Assembly (NCBI GenBank): GCA_017643165.1
Contig: JAEPNY010000005.1
Location: 1-64,000 of the forward strand
Source of the DNA: Psychroserpens sp.
GTDB taxonomy: Bacteria; Bacteroidota; Bacteroidia; Flavobacteriales; Flavobacteriaceae
DNA: 64,000 bases
Direction: 5' to 3'
Below, piece by piece: positions 17,059 to 26,673 of this stretch. The number at the start of each line of letters is the position of its first letter. Within the stretch, counting starts at the first letter, position 1. The position numbers were made by a program, and so were the translations under genes. The notes beneath the pieces are model-generated. The model saw nothing but the letters and a program-made list of their open reading frames with translations. It ran no database searches and had not been told where the DNA came from.

Positions 17059-18381
17059 ATGAACATTACAAGAGAAAACATCGATGCATTAAATGCAGTT
17101 GTAAAAGTTGATATCGCAAAAGAAGATTACAGCGATAAAGTTGAACAGATTTTGAGTGATTACCGCAGATCGGCTAATATTCCTGGTTTTAGAAAAGGAC
17201 ATGTGCCAATGACCCTAGTCAAGAAGCAATACGGGAAAGCTGTTTTGGTAGATGAGGTTAATAAGCTATTACAAGATGCTTTAGGTAAATATTTAACCGA
17301 AGAGAAATTAGACGTCTTAGGTAACCCATTACCAAAACCACAAGATGATTTGGATTGGGATGCAGATTCATTTTCTTTCGAATTTGAATTAGGTTTAGCG
17401 CCAGAGTTTGAAGTAAACTTAAAAAGTAAAAAGGCAATCACACATTTTAATATCATCGCTGATGATAAAATGATTGATAACCAAGTAGAGCATATTAGAA
17501 AGCAATACGGAAAGATCATTTCTCAAACAGAAGTAGCTAAAGATTCTGAGATCACTGGTGAGTTTGTAAATGAAGAGGCTGAAATCAATAGCACAACTAC
17601 TGTAGCATTGGATAAGATTAAAGGTAAGACCAATGAGAAGAAATTTATTGGTGCCAAAGTAGGCGATGTTATTGCCTTAAAAACAAAGAACCTTTTTAAT
17701 GAAGAAATAGACTTAACGACTTACTTAAAAGTACCTAGAGAAGAGGCTAAAGGGTTGAATGTAGAAGTTAGCTTTACTATTAATGAGATTAATACGAGAG
17801 AATTAGCTGACCTTGACCAGGAACTTTTCGATAAATTGTTTGGTCCTAAAGTTGTAACGACTGTAACAGAATTAAAGAATAAGATCAAAGAAGATTCTGA
17901 AAAGCAATTTGCTCAGCAAGGTGATCAGAAGTTATTAAATGATGTTACTGAGTATTTAGTAGAGAATACAAAATTTGATCTTCCTGCAGAATTCTTACAA
18001 AAATGGATGCAAACTGCTGGTGAAGAGGAAATGGATGCTGATCAGGCTAAAGAAGAATATGAGAAGTCAGAAAAGAGCATGCGTTACCAATTGATCGAAG
18101 GTAAGATCATTGAGAAGTTTGACTTACAGGTTAAGTTTGAAGACCTTCAGTTACATGCTAAAGAGATGATCAAAGTACAAATGGCACAGTTTGGTCAAAT
18201 GGATCCTTCAGATGAAGAGTTAGATGGAATTGCTGCGCGTATTTTATCAAATAAAGACGAAGTGAAGCGTTTATCAGAACAATTAATGAGTTCTAAATTG
18301 TTAAACCTTTACAAATCTGAAGCAAACATCAAGACAAAAGAAATAACTTACGACGATTTTGTAAAAGAGTTTTACAGTTAA
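17059..18381 (+). CDS. tig: Trigger factor
   Basis: A 440-residue ribosome-associated chaperone. The N-terminal ribosome-binding domain carries the signature PGFRKGHVPMTLVKKQYG (around residue 41); a divergent FKBP-like domain follows (about 150-250) and then a long helical C-terminal arm. The order tig-clpP-clpX is the classical arrangement linking folding and proteolysis. It has its own strong promoter (16987-17014) and is separated from clpP by a hairpin at 18409-18439. Confidence 0.97.
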   Translation: MNITRENIDALNAVVKVDIAKEDYSDKVEQILSDYRRSANIPGFRKGHVPMTLVKKQYGKAVLVDEVNKLLQDALGKYLTEEKLDVLGNPLPKPQDDLDWDADSFSFEFELGLAPEFEVNLKSKKAITHFNIIADDKMIDNQVEHIRKQYGKIISQTEVAKDSEITGEFVNEEAEINSTTTVALDKIKGKTNEKKFIGAKVGDVIALKTKNLFNEEIDLTTYLKVPREEAKGLNVEVSFTINEINTRELADLDQELFDKLFGPKVVTTVTELKNKIKEDSEKQFAQQGDQKLLNDVTEYLVENTKFDLPAEFLQKWMQTAGEEEMDADQAKEEYEKSEKSMRYQLIEGKIIEKFDLQVKFEDLQLHAKEMIKVQMAQFGQMDPSDEELDGIAARILSNKDEVKRLSEQLMSSKLLNLYKSEANIKTKEITYDDFVKEFYS

Positions 18382-18400
18382 ACGTTAGAGTATAAATTAG

Positions 18401-18408
18401 TATATTTG
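18401..18408 (+). promoter_or_regulatory. Candidate clpP promoter (-7 box)
   Basis: TATATTTG is a perfect -7 match immediately in front of the tig/clpP hairpin; a TTA (18378-18380) lies 20 nt upstream instead of TTG. Transcription would begin inside the hairpin's left arm. Confidence 0.45.
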
Positions 18409-18439
18409 AGCGTAAGACTGTAAGGTCTTACGCTTTTTT
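18409..18439 (+). terminator. Intrinsic terminator after tig
   Basis: A 10-bp perfect stem (18409-18418 with 18425-18434), 6-nt loop and T-run. It abuts the candidate clpP -7 box, so only transcripts from tig contain the full hairpin. Confidence 0.8.
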
Positions 18440-18469
18440 GTTCACCCAATAACTATTAGAAAATACCAT

Positions 18470-19144
18470 ATGGATTACGCTAAAGAATTTGAAAAATTCG
18501 CAATAAAAGATCAAGGTGTCAGCAGCACATATTACAATAAGATTATTAGTAGTATGTACCCAACAGCATTGACACCAAACATTATTGAAGAGCGCCAAAT
18601 GAACATCGCTATATTTGATGTCTTTTCGCGTCTGATGATGGATCGAATTATTTTTATGGGTACTGCGATCAATGATCAGGTAGCCAATATCATTCAAGCT
18701 CAATTATTGTTCTTAGAAAGTACAGATGCTTCTAAAGACATTCAAATATATATCAACTCGCCTGGTGGAAGTGTTTATGCAGGTTTAGGAATTTACGATA
18801 CCATGCAATTGATCAAGCCAGATGTGGCAACAATCTGTACAGGGATGGCAGCTTCAATGGGTGCTGTATTACTTTGTGCTGGAGAAGCTGGAAAGCGTTC
18901 TGGATTAACCCATTCACGTGTCATGATCCACCAGCCTTTAGGAGGTGCTCAAGGACAGGCAAGTGATATCGAAATTACAGCACGTGAAATATTAACCCTC
19001 AAAGAAGAGTTATATAGAATTATTAGTAAGCATACTGGTCAGGATTACGACAAAATTTATGAAGATAGTGATCGTGATTACTGGATGAAAGCTGATAAAG
19101 CTAAAGAATACGGAATGATAGACGAAGTACTATCGAGAGGATAA
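18470..19144 (+). CDS. clpP: ATP-dependent Clp protease proteolytic subunit
   Basis: A 224-residue serine protease. The nucleophile Ser129 is in [11 protein letters not shown] and the His154 in [21 protein letters not shown] is the conserved handle region. The first 45 residues are longer than the short ClpP N-terminus, which is usual in Bacteroidota. It forms the tetradecameric chamber loaded by ClpX, whose gene follows 52 nt downstream. Confidence 0.97.
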   Translation: MDYAKEFEKFAIKDQGVSSTYYNKIISSMYPTALTPNIIEERQMNIAIFDVFSRLMMDRIIFMGTAINDQVANIIQAQLLFLESTDASKDIQIYINSPGGSVYAGLGIYDTMQLIKPDVATICTGMAASMGAVLLCAGEAGKRSGLTHSRVMIHQPLGGAQGQASDIEITAREILTLKEELYRIISKHTGQDYDKIYEDSDRDYWMKADKAKEYGMIDEVLSRG

Positions 19145-19196
19145 CATCAAATTAGTTATAAAGGATTTTACGGAACTTTTATAACGACATAATATT

Positions 19197-20429
19197 ATGG
19201 CAAAGGAAGAATTAGAATGCTCGTTTTGCGGACGAAAAAAACCTGAAACCAATCTCTTGATTGCAGGTTTAGATGCGCATATTTGTGATCGTTGTATTGA
19301 GCAGGCTCACGGTATTGTATTGGAAGAGTCCAAGCAAACAGACAATGCCGATCTGACTTCAGAATTAATGTTGCGAAAGCCACAGCAGATCAAAGCCTTT
19401 CTCGATGAGTACATTATCGGTCAGGAATACACCAAAAAAGTGATGTCTGTTGCTGTATATAACCACTACAAGCGTCTATTACAGCCGCCAACAGATGACG
19501 ATATCGAGATCCAAAAATCTAATATCATCATGGTTGGGCAAACAGGAACTGGTAAGACCTTAATGGCTAAAACTGTGGCCAGAATGTTGAATGTTCCTTT
19601 AGCTATTGTAGACGCAACTGTGCTTACAGAAGCTGGTTATGTTGGAGAAGATGTAGAAAGTATCCTTACACGTTTACTCCAAGCAGCAGATTATAATCTC
19701 GAAAAGGCAGAAAAAGGAATTGTATTTATTGATGAGATCGATAAGATTGCACGTAAGAGTGACAATCCTTCTATTACAAGAGATGTATCAGGTGAAGGTG
19801 TTCAGCAGGCACTTCTTAAGTTATTAGAAGGTACAACTGTAAATGTACCACCAAAAGGTGGTCGAAAACATCCTGATCAAAAGTTTATCGAAGTTAATAC
19901 AGAACACATTCTGTTTATCGCTGGAGGTGCTTTTGATGGTATCGAACGTGTGATCTCTAAACGATTAAACATGGCGGCTATAGGCTATAAAGCCTCTCAC
20001 GATGATGAGATTGTTGATCCGAACAATATGTTACAATATATTATTCCTAAAGACTTAAAGGACTTTGGATTAATACCTGAGATTATTGGCCGACTACCAG
20101 TGCTAACGTATATGGATCCTTTAGATGCAAATACATTAAGAGCTATTTTAACAGAGCCAAAGAACGCTATTATTAAGCAATACAAGAAATTGTTTAAAAT
20201 GGATGAGATTGAATTTTCAATTACTGAAGGTGCCTTAGATTACATAGTCGATAAAGCTATTGAATATAAGTTGGGTGCTCGTGGATTACGTTCGTTGTGC
20301 GAGGAGATCCTAACTGACGCGATGTTTGAAATGCCAAGTTCGGATGAGAAAAAACTTAATGTGACAAAATCTTATGCAGAAAGCAAACTCACTAAAACAA
20401 AACTTAAAAAACTAAAGGCAGTTTCTTAG
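19197..20429 (+). CDS. clpX: ATP-dependent Clp protease ATPase subunit
   Basis: A 410-residue AAA+ unfoldase. The N-terminal zinc-binding domain has C8, C11, C30 and C33; the AAA+ core has Walker A GQTGTGKT, Walker [10 protein letters not shown], and the pore and ClpP-contact region around [12 protein letters not shown]. Sensor II (LGARGLRS) is present. It is co-directional with clpP and ends at a strong terminator (20453-20481). Confidence 0.97.
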   Translation: MAKEELECSFCGRKKPETNLLIAGLDAHICDRCIEQAHGIVLEESKQTDNADLTSELMLRKPQQIKAFLDEYIIGQEYTKKVMSVAVYNHYKRLLQPPTDDDIEIQKSNIIMVGQTGTGKTLMAKTVARMLNVPLAIVDATVLTEAGYVGEDVESILTRLLQAADYNLEKAEKGIVFIDEIDKIARKSDNPSITRDVSGEGVQQALLKLLEGTTVNVPPKGGRKHPDQKFIEVNTEHILFIAGGAFDGIERVISKRLNMAAIGYKASHDDEIVDPNNMLQYIIPKDLKDFGLIPEIIGRLPVLTYMDPLDANTLRAILTEPKNAIIKQYKKLFKMDEIEFSITEGALDYIVDKAIEYKLGARGLRSLCEEILTDAMFEMPSSDEKKLNVTKSYAESKLTKTKLKKLKAVS

Positions 20430-20452
20430 GTATAGAAATCATATAAAAAAAG

Positions 20453-20481
20453 AAACCACTCTTTCCCGAGAGTGGTTTTTT
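20453..20481 (+). terminator. Intrinsic terminator after clpX
   Basis: A 10-bp perfect stem (20453-20462 with 20469-20478), 6-nt loop TTCCCG, and a T-tract. Confidence 0.85.
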
Positions 20482-20500
20482 GTATCATAGATTAATAACT

Positions 20501-20518
20501 AATATTGCGCACAATATT
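20501..20518. repeat. Short inverted repeat in the clpX/PD40 gap
   Basis: AATATTG and CAATATT flank CGCA. It lies in the roughly 220-nt non-coding stretch after clpX, where I see no gene. It could be a regulator site or chance in AT-rich DNA. Confidence 0.3.
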
Positions 20519-20699
20519 GTAAAGGGGGATGTTGCTATTATATTCTTTTGTTGCCTTGATTTTTATTTAAGACTTCGTAAATATATAAGCATTACTTCAG
20601 TATTAAAAACGGATTTCCGTGTTTTGGACGAACCTATGTAAAAAATCGTTGTCTTGAAAAAAAACGTGTCGTTCGTCGGATTTTTATTTTTTCCAGTTC

Positions 20700-21926
20700 T
20701 TAAGGTTTGTCGATTGCCGACACTTTTGGTGAAAGTTTTAATACTTCTTTATAAACCAATTCTTCGGTTTGATACGATGAAAATCTAGATTCCAATGGTG
20801 CAAATCCATTTTTCAATGCTTTGATATTATAATTTTCATAAGCTTTTACCTTGAAATTATAATGTGCATCTACACCAGTAACCTGACGATCTAGTTCCTT
20901 TCCTTCAGCATCTAATAGCACTACTGTCGAATTAGGTAATGGTATATGGTTATCATCAACTACAGTACCTTGTAATTGCTGATAGATGACATTGGCCTTA
21001 AAACGGTACATGTCATAACTACCTTGACCTTCTGATTTATTCGATGCAAAAAAACCTTTGTCTTCTGTTATAAACATAAACCCAACTTCGTCAAATTCTG
21101 AGTTCACCTCACGTCCTAAATTTCTAGGTGTTTTAATATCCTCTGAGATCGAACTTACAAAAATGTCATAGCCTCCAATTGCGTTATGGCCTTTAGACGA
21201 AAAGAATAACTTGCGACCATCCCACGATAGATGTGGAAATTTATCATCAAATCTCGTATTGATCTTCGGACCTAAATTCATTGGTTCCTCAATCGTACCA
21301 TCTGGATTTATTTTTGCAACATAAAGATCATAGCCTCCAAAAGAACCTGGCATATTTGAAGAAAAATAAAGCTCAGTTCCATCCTTAGAGACATAAGGAT
21401 CTTCAATTGAATAAGAATCATCACTTAACGGTAATTTCACCTCATTAATCCAGTTTCCATTTGAATCTTCTTCTAATGTAATTTTATACAGCTGATAGTT
21501 CGTAGAATTATCTCGAAGACTTCTTGTAAAATACATGGTGCGCTCATCTGGAGAAAACGTTACCTGACCTTCGTTATTTTTAGTATTGATAATCCTTGAA
21601 AAGAATAATGGATTTTCTGCAGAACCATAAGCATCTATATCTAAGCAAAATAATTCTGAGAACGGTTCATTGGTATATTTATCAATACCGTTACCCAATC
21701 CACCAATCTTTTTTGAGGACACCAAAATTAATTTGTCCCTAAAAACAGCCGATGGAATTTCTGTGTATTTCGTATTAATTGCAGAATTATAAACGTAGAA
21801 TTCTAGACCACTCTCGTTGAGTTCATCTATTCTATTTGGATCGTTAATAAAGTCGTCGTTTGAAATCGTAGGTGAGAATACCATACATGATAGTAGGGAC
21901 AACACCGCGAGGGAAGGCGCTTTCAT
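20700..21926 (-). CDS. PD40 (WD40-like) beta-propeller exported protein with carboxypeptidase-regulatory-like domain
   Basis: A 408-residue protein with an N-terminal hydrophobic export signal (about 1-21). PD40 blades are visible in GQVTFSPDERTMYFTRS, DPYVSKDGTELYFSSN, FPHLSWDGRKLFFSSKG and GFMFITEDKGFFASN, followed by a CarboxypepD_reg-like domain (about 318-395, GTVVDDNHIPLPNSTVVLLDAEG). This is the PD40 part of PorE/OmpA-type T9SS-associated proteins but without the C-terminal OmpA peptidoglycan-binding domain. It is monocistronic in appearance. A periplasmic or surface scaffold role is inferred only. Confidence 0.82.
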   Translation of the reverse strand: MKAPSLAVLSLLSCMVFSPTISNDDFINDPNRIDELNESGLEFYVYNSAINTKYTEIPSAVFRDKLILVSSKKIGGLGNGIDKYTNEPFSELFCLDIDAYGSAENPLFFSRIINTKNNEGQVTFSPDERTMYFTRSLRDNSTNYQLYKITLEEDSNGNWINEVKLPLSDDSYSIEDPYVSKDGTELYFSSNMPGSFGGYDLYVAKINPDGTIEEPMNLGPKINTRFDDKFPHLSWDGRKLFFSSKGHNAIGGYDIFVSSISEDIKTPRNLGREVNSEFDEVGFMFITEDKGFFASNKSEGQGSYDMYRFKANVIYQQLQGTVVDDNHIPLPNSTVVLLDAEGKELDRQVTGVDAHYNFKVKAYENYNIKALKNGFAPLESRFSSYQTEELVYKEVLKLSPKVSAIDKP

Positions 21927-22068
21927 AGTCGAGGGATTTAGGATTAAATAATAGCTAAATTTAACTCCGACTAATTGAATTTTTCAAAAAATGGACAATT
22001 TATACGATAAAAAGAAGGTAAAATCCGACAAATACCTTGCGCTTGTTTGATTTATCGATGAATAGCGG

Positions 22069-23586
22069 CTAGTAGCGATTCAATTGTAATAACTCATCAA
22101 TGTACTCTCTGCTATTGGAAAGACGCGGTATTTTATGCTGTCCGCCAAGTTTATCATGTTTCTTAAGCCAGTCGTAAAACAATCGTTCTCTTGCAATATG
22201 AAGGGTTGGCATATTAAGTGTCATATTATTAAGACGCTTGGCTTCATAATCAGAATTAAGCGACTTTAATTTTTGATCGAGTAGTTCGTTGAATTGTTGT
22301 AAATCAGAAGGTGGTGTTTTAAACTCGATAAGCCATTCATGAGAACCTTTAGATTTCCCGCTCATAAATATTGGTGCAGCGGTATAGTCCACGATTTCCG
22401 ATTGTGTTTGTGAACACACCGATCGCAAGGCGTCTTCTGCATTTTCAATGATTAATTCTTCGCCGAAAGCATTGATATGATGTTTCGTTCGTCCTGAAAC
22501 TTTAATGCGGTATGGATTGGTTGAGGTGAAACGAACGGTATCTCCAATTTTGTAACGCCAAAGTCCTGCATTTGTGGTAATGACCACGGCATAATTCTTT
22601 CCAATCTCGACGTCACTTAGTGGAATCACTTTCTGTTGCAATGTGCCATAGGTATCCATCGGAATGAATTCGTAGAAAATACCATAATCTAACATTAATA
22701 GTAATTCACTGCTGTTGTTCAGATCCTGAATGGCGAAAAAGCCTTCCGAAGCATTATAGATTTCATAGTACTTGAAATTATCACGAGGAAGAATTGCTTT
22801 ATACTGATCTACATAAGGTACAAAGCTTACACCACCATGAAAATAAACTTCAAGGTTTGGCCATAGTTCAAATAAATGTTGCTTACCTGTAGTTTCTAGA
22901 ATCGTATTTAAGAGTACCAACATCCAAGACGGAACGCCAGCAAGACTTGTTACATTTTCATTTCGCGTTTCTTCAACAATGGCGGCCATTTTTACTTCCC
23001 AGTCACTCATCAAGGATACTTTGCTACTAGGTGTGCTGCTAAATTCGGCCCAGAATGGCATGTTGTCAATTAAGATTGCAGACAGGTCACCAAAGACAGT
23101 TCCGTTTTCTTTATACAGTTCTTTGCTGCCACCTAGACGCAAACTCTTTCCAGTAAATAATTGCGAATCTTCATTGTTATTCAAATACATGCACAAAAGA
23201 TCCTTACTAGCGGCATAGTGACAATCTTCTAAAGATTCTGTGCTAACAGGGATAAACTTGCTTTTGGCGTTAGTTGTACCACTGGATTTCGCATACCATT
23301 TGATAGGATTTGGCCAAAAAATATTACTCTCACCTTGACGAGAGCGTTCAATCATATCCTGACAGTCTTCATAAGTCGTCACAGGAATACGTTCGCTAAA
23401 GGTTTTATAACTGTCAATACTCGCGAAGTCATAACGTTTCCCAATCTCTGTATCTTTCGCTGTGGTCAAGAGATCGAATAGCAATTCATTCTGTACTTCA
23501 TTAGGGTATTTTAAAAACAATTCGATCTGATGAAATCGCTTTTTTAAAAACCACGAAGCAATAGAATTTACTAATGGAATCGGCAT
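22069..23586 (-). CDS. GH3 auxin-responsive-promoter-like family protein (acyl-adenylate superfamily)
   Basis: A 505-residue protein resembling GH3 enzymes, which adenylate carboxylates and conjugate them to amino acids. Recognisable parts: the phosphate-binding motif WYAKSSGTTNAKSKFIPVS (near residue 103-120), the YNASEGFFAIQ adenylation motif, and WRYKIGDTVRF followed by VSGRTKHHINAFGEE. Family length is normal. In Bacteroidota the substrate is unknown; plant hormone chemistry should not be assumed. It is divergent from the DUF2797 gene 43 nt away. Confidence 0.88.
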   Translation of the reverse strand: MPIPLVNSIASWFLKKRFHQIELFLKYPNEVQNELLFDLLTTAKDTEIGKRYDFASIDSYKTFSERIPVTTYEDCQDMIERSRQGESNIFWPNPIKWYAKSSGTTNAKSKFIPVSTESLEDCHYAASKDLLCMYLNNNEDSQLFTGKSLRLGGSKELYKENGTVFGDLSAILIDNMPFWAEFSSTPSSKVSLMSDWEVKMAAIVEETRNENVTSLAGVPSWMLVLLNTILETTGKQHLFELWPNLEVYFHGGVSFVPYVDQYKAILPRDNFKYYEIYNASEGFFAIQDLNNSSELLLMLDYGIFYEFIPMDTYGTLQQKVIPLSDVEIGKNYAVVITTNAGLWRYKIGDTVRFTSTNPYRIKVSGRTKHHINAFGEELIIENAEDALRSVCSQTQSEIVDYTAAPIFMSGKSKGSHEWLIEFKTPPSDLQQFNELLDQKLKSLNSDYEAKRLNNMTLNMPTLHIARERLFYDWLKKHDKLGGQHKIPRLSNSREYIDELLQLNRY

Positions 23587-23629
23587 TTTTGTAGTATCTT
23601 TAAGGACTAAAAATAATATTTTTTTTGAT

Positions 23630-24424
23630 ATGTATTATCAGGGTGTTTTAACAAAAATGCAAACCGAGTTCAGTGAACCGATTCAGTACTATTTAATATT
23701 GGATAATGACTTTCTGAATATGAATCAGTTATTGGATAAAACGATTAGCATGACGTTTGTAAAACACCAGTGTTTAAATTGTGGTTTGGAGCGACCTATT
23801 TACCGTCAGGGTTTCTGTCGAACTTGCTTTTTTGAAATTCCTCAGGCAGCCGATTGGATCATGCGTCCAGAACTTAGTAAAGCGCATTTAGGAATCGAAG
23901 ATCGCGATCTAGACTACGAGAAACAAGTGCAGCTGCAACCACATATTGTTTATCTCGCTAATTCCAGTAATGTCAAAGTTGGTGTTACTCGTAAATCTCA
24001 GGTGCCTACGCGTTGGATTGATCAAGGTGCTCATGAAGCCATTGAAATTGTCGAAGTACCAAATCGTTATTTAGCTGGTATCACAGAAGTAGCGCTGAAA
24101 GAACACGTCGCTGATAAAACGAATTGGCGTAAGATGCTTAAGAATGATAATGAAGATGAAAACCTTGTGGAGTGGCGCGAGCGTCTAAAAACTTATATTC
24201 CTGAAGAAGCGCAAGACTACTATATCGCTTTTAATACCGAAACGAACTTGCAGTTTCCTGTTCATAAGTATCCGGAAAAGCCAAAAAGTCTCAACATAGA
24301 AAAGGAAGGTGTTTACACAGGAAAACTCGTGGGTGTTAAAGGGCAATATCTCATTTTTGAAGACGAGACGGTCTTCAATATTAGAAGTAATGAAGGCCTT
24401 GTTGTAAAATTCGAAATTAGTTAA
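23630..24424 (+). CDS. DUF2797 domain protein
   Basis: A 264-residue cytoplasmic protein matching DUF2797. A four-cysteine zinc-ribbon-like motif, CLNCGLERPIYRQGFCRTC, lies near residue 47-65, followed by a conserved GVTRKSQVPTRWIDQGA segment reminiscent of a GIY-YIG-like fold, and a C-terminal beta region (GKLVGVKGQYLIFED). Function unknown; nucleic-acid binding is a reasonable guess. It is divergent from the GH3-like gene with a very short shared promoter region. Confidence 0.85.
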   Translation: MYYQGVLTKMQTEFSEPIQYYLILDNDFLNMNQLLDKTISMTFVKHQCLNCGLERPIYRQGFCRTCFFEIPQAADWIMRPELSKAHLGIEDRDLDYEKQVQLQPHIVYLANSSNVKVGVTRKSQVPTRWIDQGAHEAIEIVEVPNRYLAGITEVALKEHVADKTNWRKMLKNDNEDENLVEWRERLKTYIPEEAQDYYIAFNTETNLQFPVHKYPEKPKSLNIEKEGVYTGKLVGVKGQYLIFEDETVFNIRSNEGLVVKFEIS

Positions 24425-24494
24425 TTAACGTTATTTTATAATCCCTAATTCGTTTTAAGAGCCTGTTGGTTAGTATCTTGCAAATAAAAACGCT

Positions 24495-24725
24495 ATGAAA
24501 CTTCCAATCACGTTCTATATGGTGGTGACTACCTTGCTATTGGTAACACTCACCATTGGTGTCGCCATGGGATTGCCATTTAATTGGGCCTTTCTCCTCA
24601 CTTGTATCGGACAAATATTTCTCGTTCTAATGGTATTTAGAGTACTCAAGGATGATTATGTTACTGAAAAGACCTTCGACGATTTTTACGAAGACCGACC
24701 AATACATCGGGATAATTTTAGATAG
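24495..24725 (+). CDS. Small two-helix membrane protein, unknown function
   Basis: A 76-residue protein with two hydrophobic helices (about 7-27 and 32-50) and an acidic C-terminal tail containing KTFDDFYEDRP. It begins at a clear ATG with an A-rich leader and lies 70 nt after the DUF2797 gene in the same direction. The tail and size look like conserved small Flavobacteriaceae proteins, but I do not recognise a named family. Confidence 0.65.
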   Translation: MKLPITFYMVVTTLLLVTLTIGVAMGLPFNWAFLLTCIGQIFLVLMVFRVLKDDYVTEKTFDDFYEDRPIHRDNFR

Positions 24726-24729
24726 GAGT

Positions 24730-25350
24730 CTACAAACTTAGTTTGATCGCCTGCGCAATACCAATGGTGATCAGTAAAATACCAGTGACCTTATTAATGA
24801 TAAGGTTAATATTGCTGATCTTGTGCTTTATTGTGATACTAAATTTGCTGTAGGCATATAAAGTCAAGACCTTGCCAATATAAACACCAATAAAGAATAA
24901 GAATAACACTAGGAGAGGTGATTGTAAACTCAACATAAAACTATTGCTATTAATGAAACCAATAGCGATCAGCCAGTAAATAAGCACAGGAGGATTCAAA
25001 ATTCCCAACAAAAACCCTAAAGCATACTTTGATTTGAATAAAGTTTTCTTTTTCGATGATTTACTAGACTGTTTCTTAAACATCAAAAGACTGCCAACGG
25101 TCATCAAAATGACCACGATCAATACTTGAATCCACAAGTTGCGTTCAAAAAAATCACGAACAATCATATTGCAGTGTAGCGCATAATACGACAGTACAAC
25201 TTCTGCGATTCCTGCGGCTATAGCAATTTTGAAAGCTTGCTTCGCATTTTGTGTGATGGTGGTGTTGATCACAGCAATATTTGAAGCACCTAATGGTAAG
25301 GCGCCTACAATGCAGGCTAGAATTCCAATTATGAAATAAAGAATAATCAT
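24730..25350 (-). CDS. LysE family amino-acid exporter
   Basis: With the ATG at 25350 the protein has 206 residues and about six membrane helices; a TTG two codons upstream is the alternative start. The N-terminal segment GALPLGASNIAVINTT corresponds to the LysE/RhtB pattern (GPNNL-like) and YALGFLLGILNPPVLIYWL is the second conserved motif. It probably exports an amino acid or related metabolite; the substrate is not readable. It converges with the small membrane protein gene. Confidence 0.82.
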   Translation of the reverse strand: MIILYFIIGILACIVGALPLGASNIAVINTTITQNAKQAFKIAIAAGIAEVVLSYYALHCNMIVRDFFERNLWIQVLIVVILMTVGSLLMFKKQSSKSSKKKTLFKSKYALGFLLGILNPPVLIYWLIAIGFINSNSFMLSLQSPLLVLFLFFIGVYIGKVLTLYAYSKFSITIKHKISNINLIINKVTGILLITIGIAQAIKLSL

Positions 25351-25393
25351 GAGCAATTGGTAGGAATAATTTTTAAATGCTTACAATTACTCA

Positions 25394-25424
25394 TAAAAAA
25401 AGCACATCTAATCGATGTGCTTTT
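25394..25424 (-). terminator. Intrinsic terminator after rpsU
   Basis: An 11-bp stem (25398-25408 with 25414-25424) and 5-nt loop, followed in the minus direction by a U-run. It closes the rpoD-rpsU transcript before the LysE gene. Confidence 0.8.
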
Positions 25425-25445
25425 CTATGGTCTTAGTTAAAAGAC

Positions 25446-25640
25446 TTATATGTTTTCTGCATCTCTTAATCCTTGGATGTAAGATGCTTTTTGGATCTCA
25501 CGTCTACGTTTTACAGATGGCTTTGTAAAAAACTGGTTCTCACGAATGTTTTGCATAGTTTTTACGTTACGGTGTTTTCTTTTGTAACGCTTTAAAGCAC
25601 GTTCGATGCTTTCTCCTTCTTTTACTAAAATTTTGATCAT
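25446..25640 (-). CDS. rpsU: 30S ribosomal protein S21
   Basis: A 64-residue, strongly basic protein with the S21 pattern (ILVKEGESIERALKRYKRK and the KPSVKRRREIQKA tail). S21 takes part in translation initiation. It lies 26 nt downstream of rpoD, so the two are likely transcribed together, with the order opposite to the E. coli rpsU-dnaG-rpoD operon. Confidence 0.97.
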   Translation of the reverse strand: MIKILVKEGESIERALKRYKRKHRNVKTMQNIRENQFFTKPSVKRRREIQKASYIQGLRDAENI

Positions 25641-25666
25641 AGTGTTTTTTCTGGTTTTGTTCTAGG

Positions 25667-26530
25667 TTATCCTAAATAGGTTTTTAATATTTTACTTTTG
25701 GCATCCTGGCGCAAGCGCTTGATCCCTTTTTCTCTAATTTGTCTTACACGTTCTCTGGTCAAATCAAATGTTGCTCCAATTTCATCTAAGGTCATTGGTG
25801 GTTCATTGCTCAATCCAAAATTTAATCGAATCACATCACTCTCTTTCTGAGTTAATGTGTCTAAAGCACGATTAATTTCAACATTTAAAGACTCTTTCAG
25901 TAGCTCACGATCTGGATTTGGTGATTCGCCAGATCTTACCACATCATACAGGTTTGATGTTTCGCCTTCCTTTAATGGTGCATCCATCGATAGGTGACGA
26001 CCAGAATTTTTCAACGATTGTTTCACTTCTGACACAGTCATATCCAACTCTTGTGCTATTTCTTCTGCACTTGGAGGTCTTTGATGTGCTTGCTCTAAAT
26101 GTGAGAACGTTTTATTGATTTTGTTAATAGAACCAATTTTGTTCAAAGGTAATCTAACTATTCGAGATTGTTCTGCTAAAGCTTGTAAAATTGCTTGTCT
26201 AATCCACCAAACTGCATAAGAGATAAATTTAAATCCTCTGGTTTCGTCAAATCGTCTTGCTGCTTTTACAAGTCCAGCGTTACCTTCATTGATCAAATCT
26301 GGTAATGTTAATCCTTGATTTTGGTATTGTTTAGCAACAGAAACTACAAATCGTAAATTCGCCGTTGTTAATTTATCTAAAGCCAGTTGATCGCCTTGCT
26401 TAATGCGTTGTGCTAGTTCAACTTCTTCTTCAGCAGTTATCATTGGTAACTTGCTAATGTCTTGTAGGTATTTGTCTAGGGATTTAGATTCACGGTTGGT
26501 TACTTGCTTCGTAATCTTAAGTTGCCTCAT
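25667..26530 (-). CDS. rpoD: Primary sigma-70 factor RpoD (short Bacteroidota type)
   Basis: A 287-residue housekeeping sigma factor. It lacks region 1.1, as is normal in Bacteroidota. Region 1.2 begins [21 protein letters not shown]; region 2 has the core-binding and -10 recognition segment [36 protein letters not shown], here cited as its halves [17 protein letters not shown] and [10 protein letters not shown]; region 4 has [19 protein letters not shown]. The start codon is preceded by an A9 leader tract, a usual translation-initiation feature in this phylum. Confidence 0.97.
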   Translation of the reverse strand: MRQLKITKQVTNRESKSLDKYLQDISKLPMITAEEEVELAQRIKQGDQLALDKLTTANLRFVVSVAKQYQNQGLTLPDLINEGNAGLVKAARRFDETRGFKFISYAVWWIRQAILQALAEQSRIVRLPLNKIGSINKINKTFSHLEQAHQRPPSAEEIAQELDMTVSEVKQSLKNSGRHLSMDAPLKEGETSNLYDVVRSGESPNPDRELLKESLNVEINRALDTLTQKESDVIRLNFGLSNEPPMTLDEIGATFDLTRERVRQIREKGIKRLRQDAKSKILKTYLG

Positions 26531-26673
26531 GTATCAATTTTTTTTTAAATCATTTGCAGTAGCACAGTATAACTTTTAATTCGAGAAAAGCAAATATTTG
26601 ACCAATTCTTTGCTAAAAAACATAGATTTCCGTCAATTTTTAGTCTTTTTTTAACGGAATCAGTCCATTTTGA

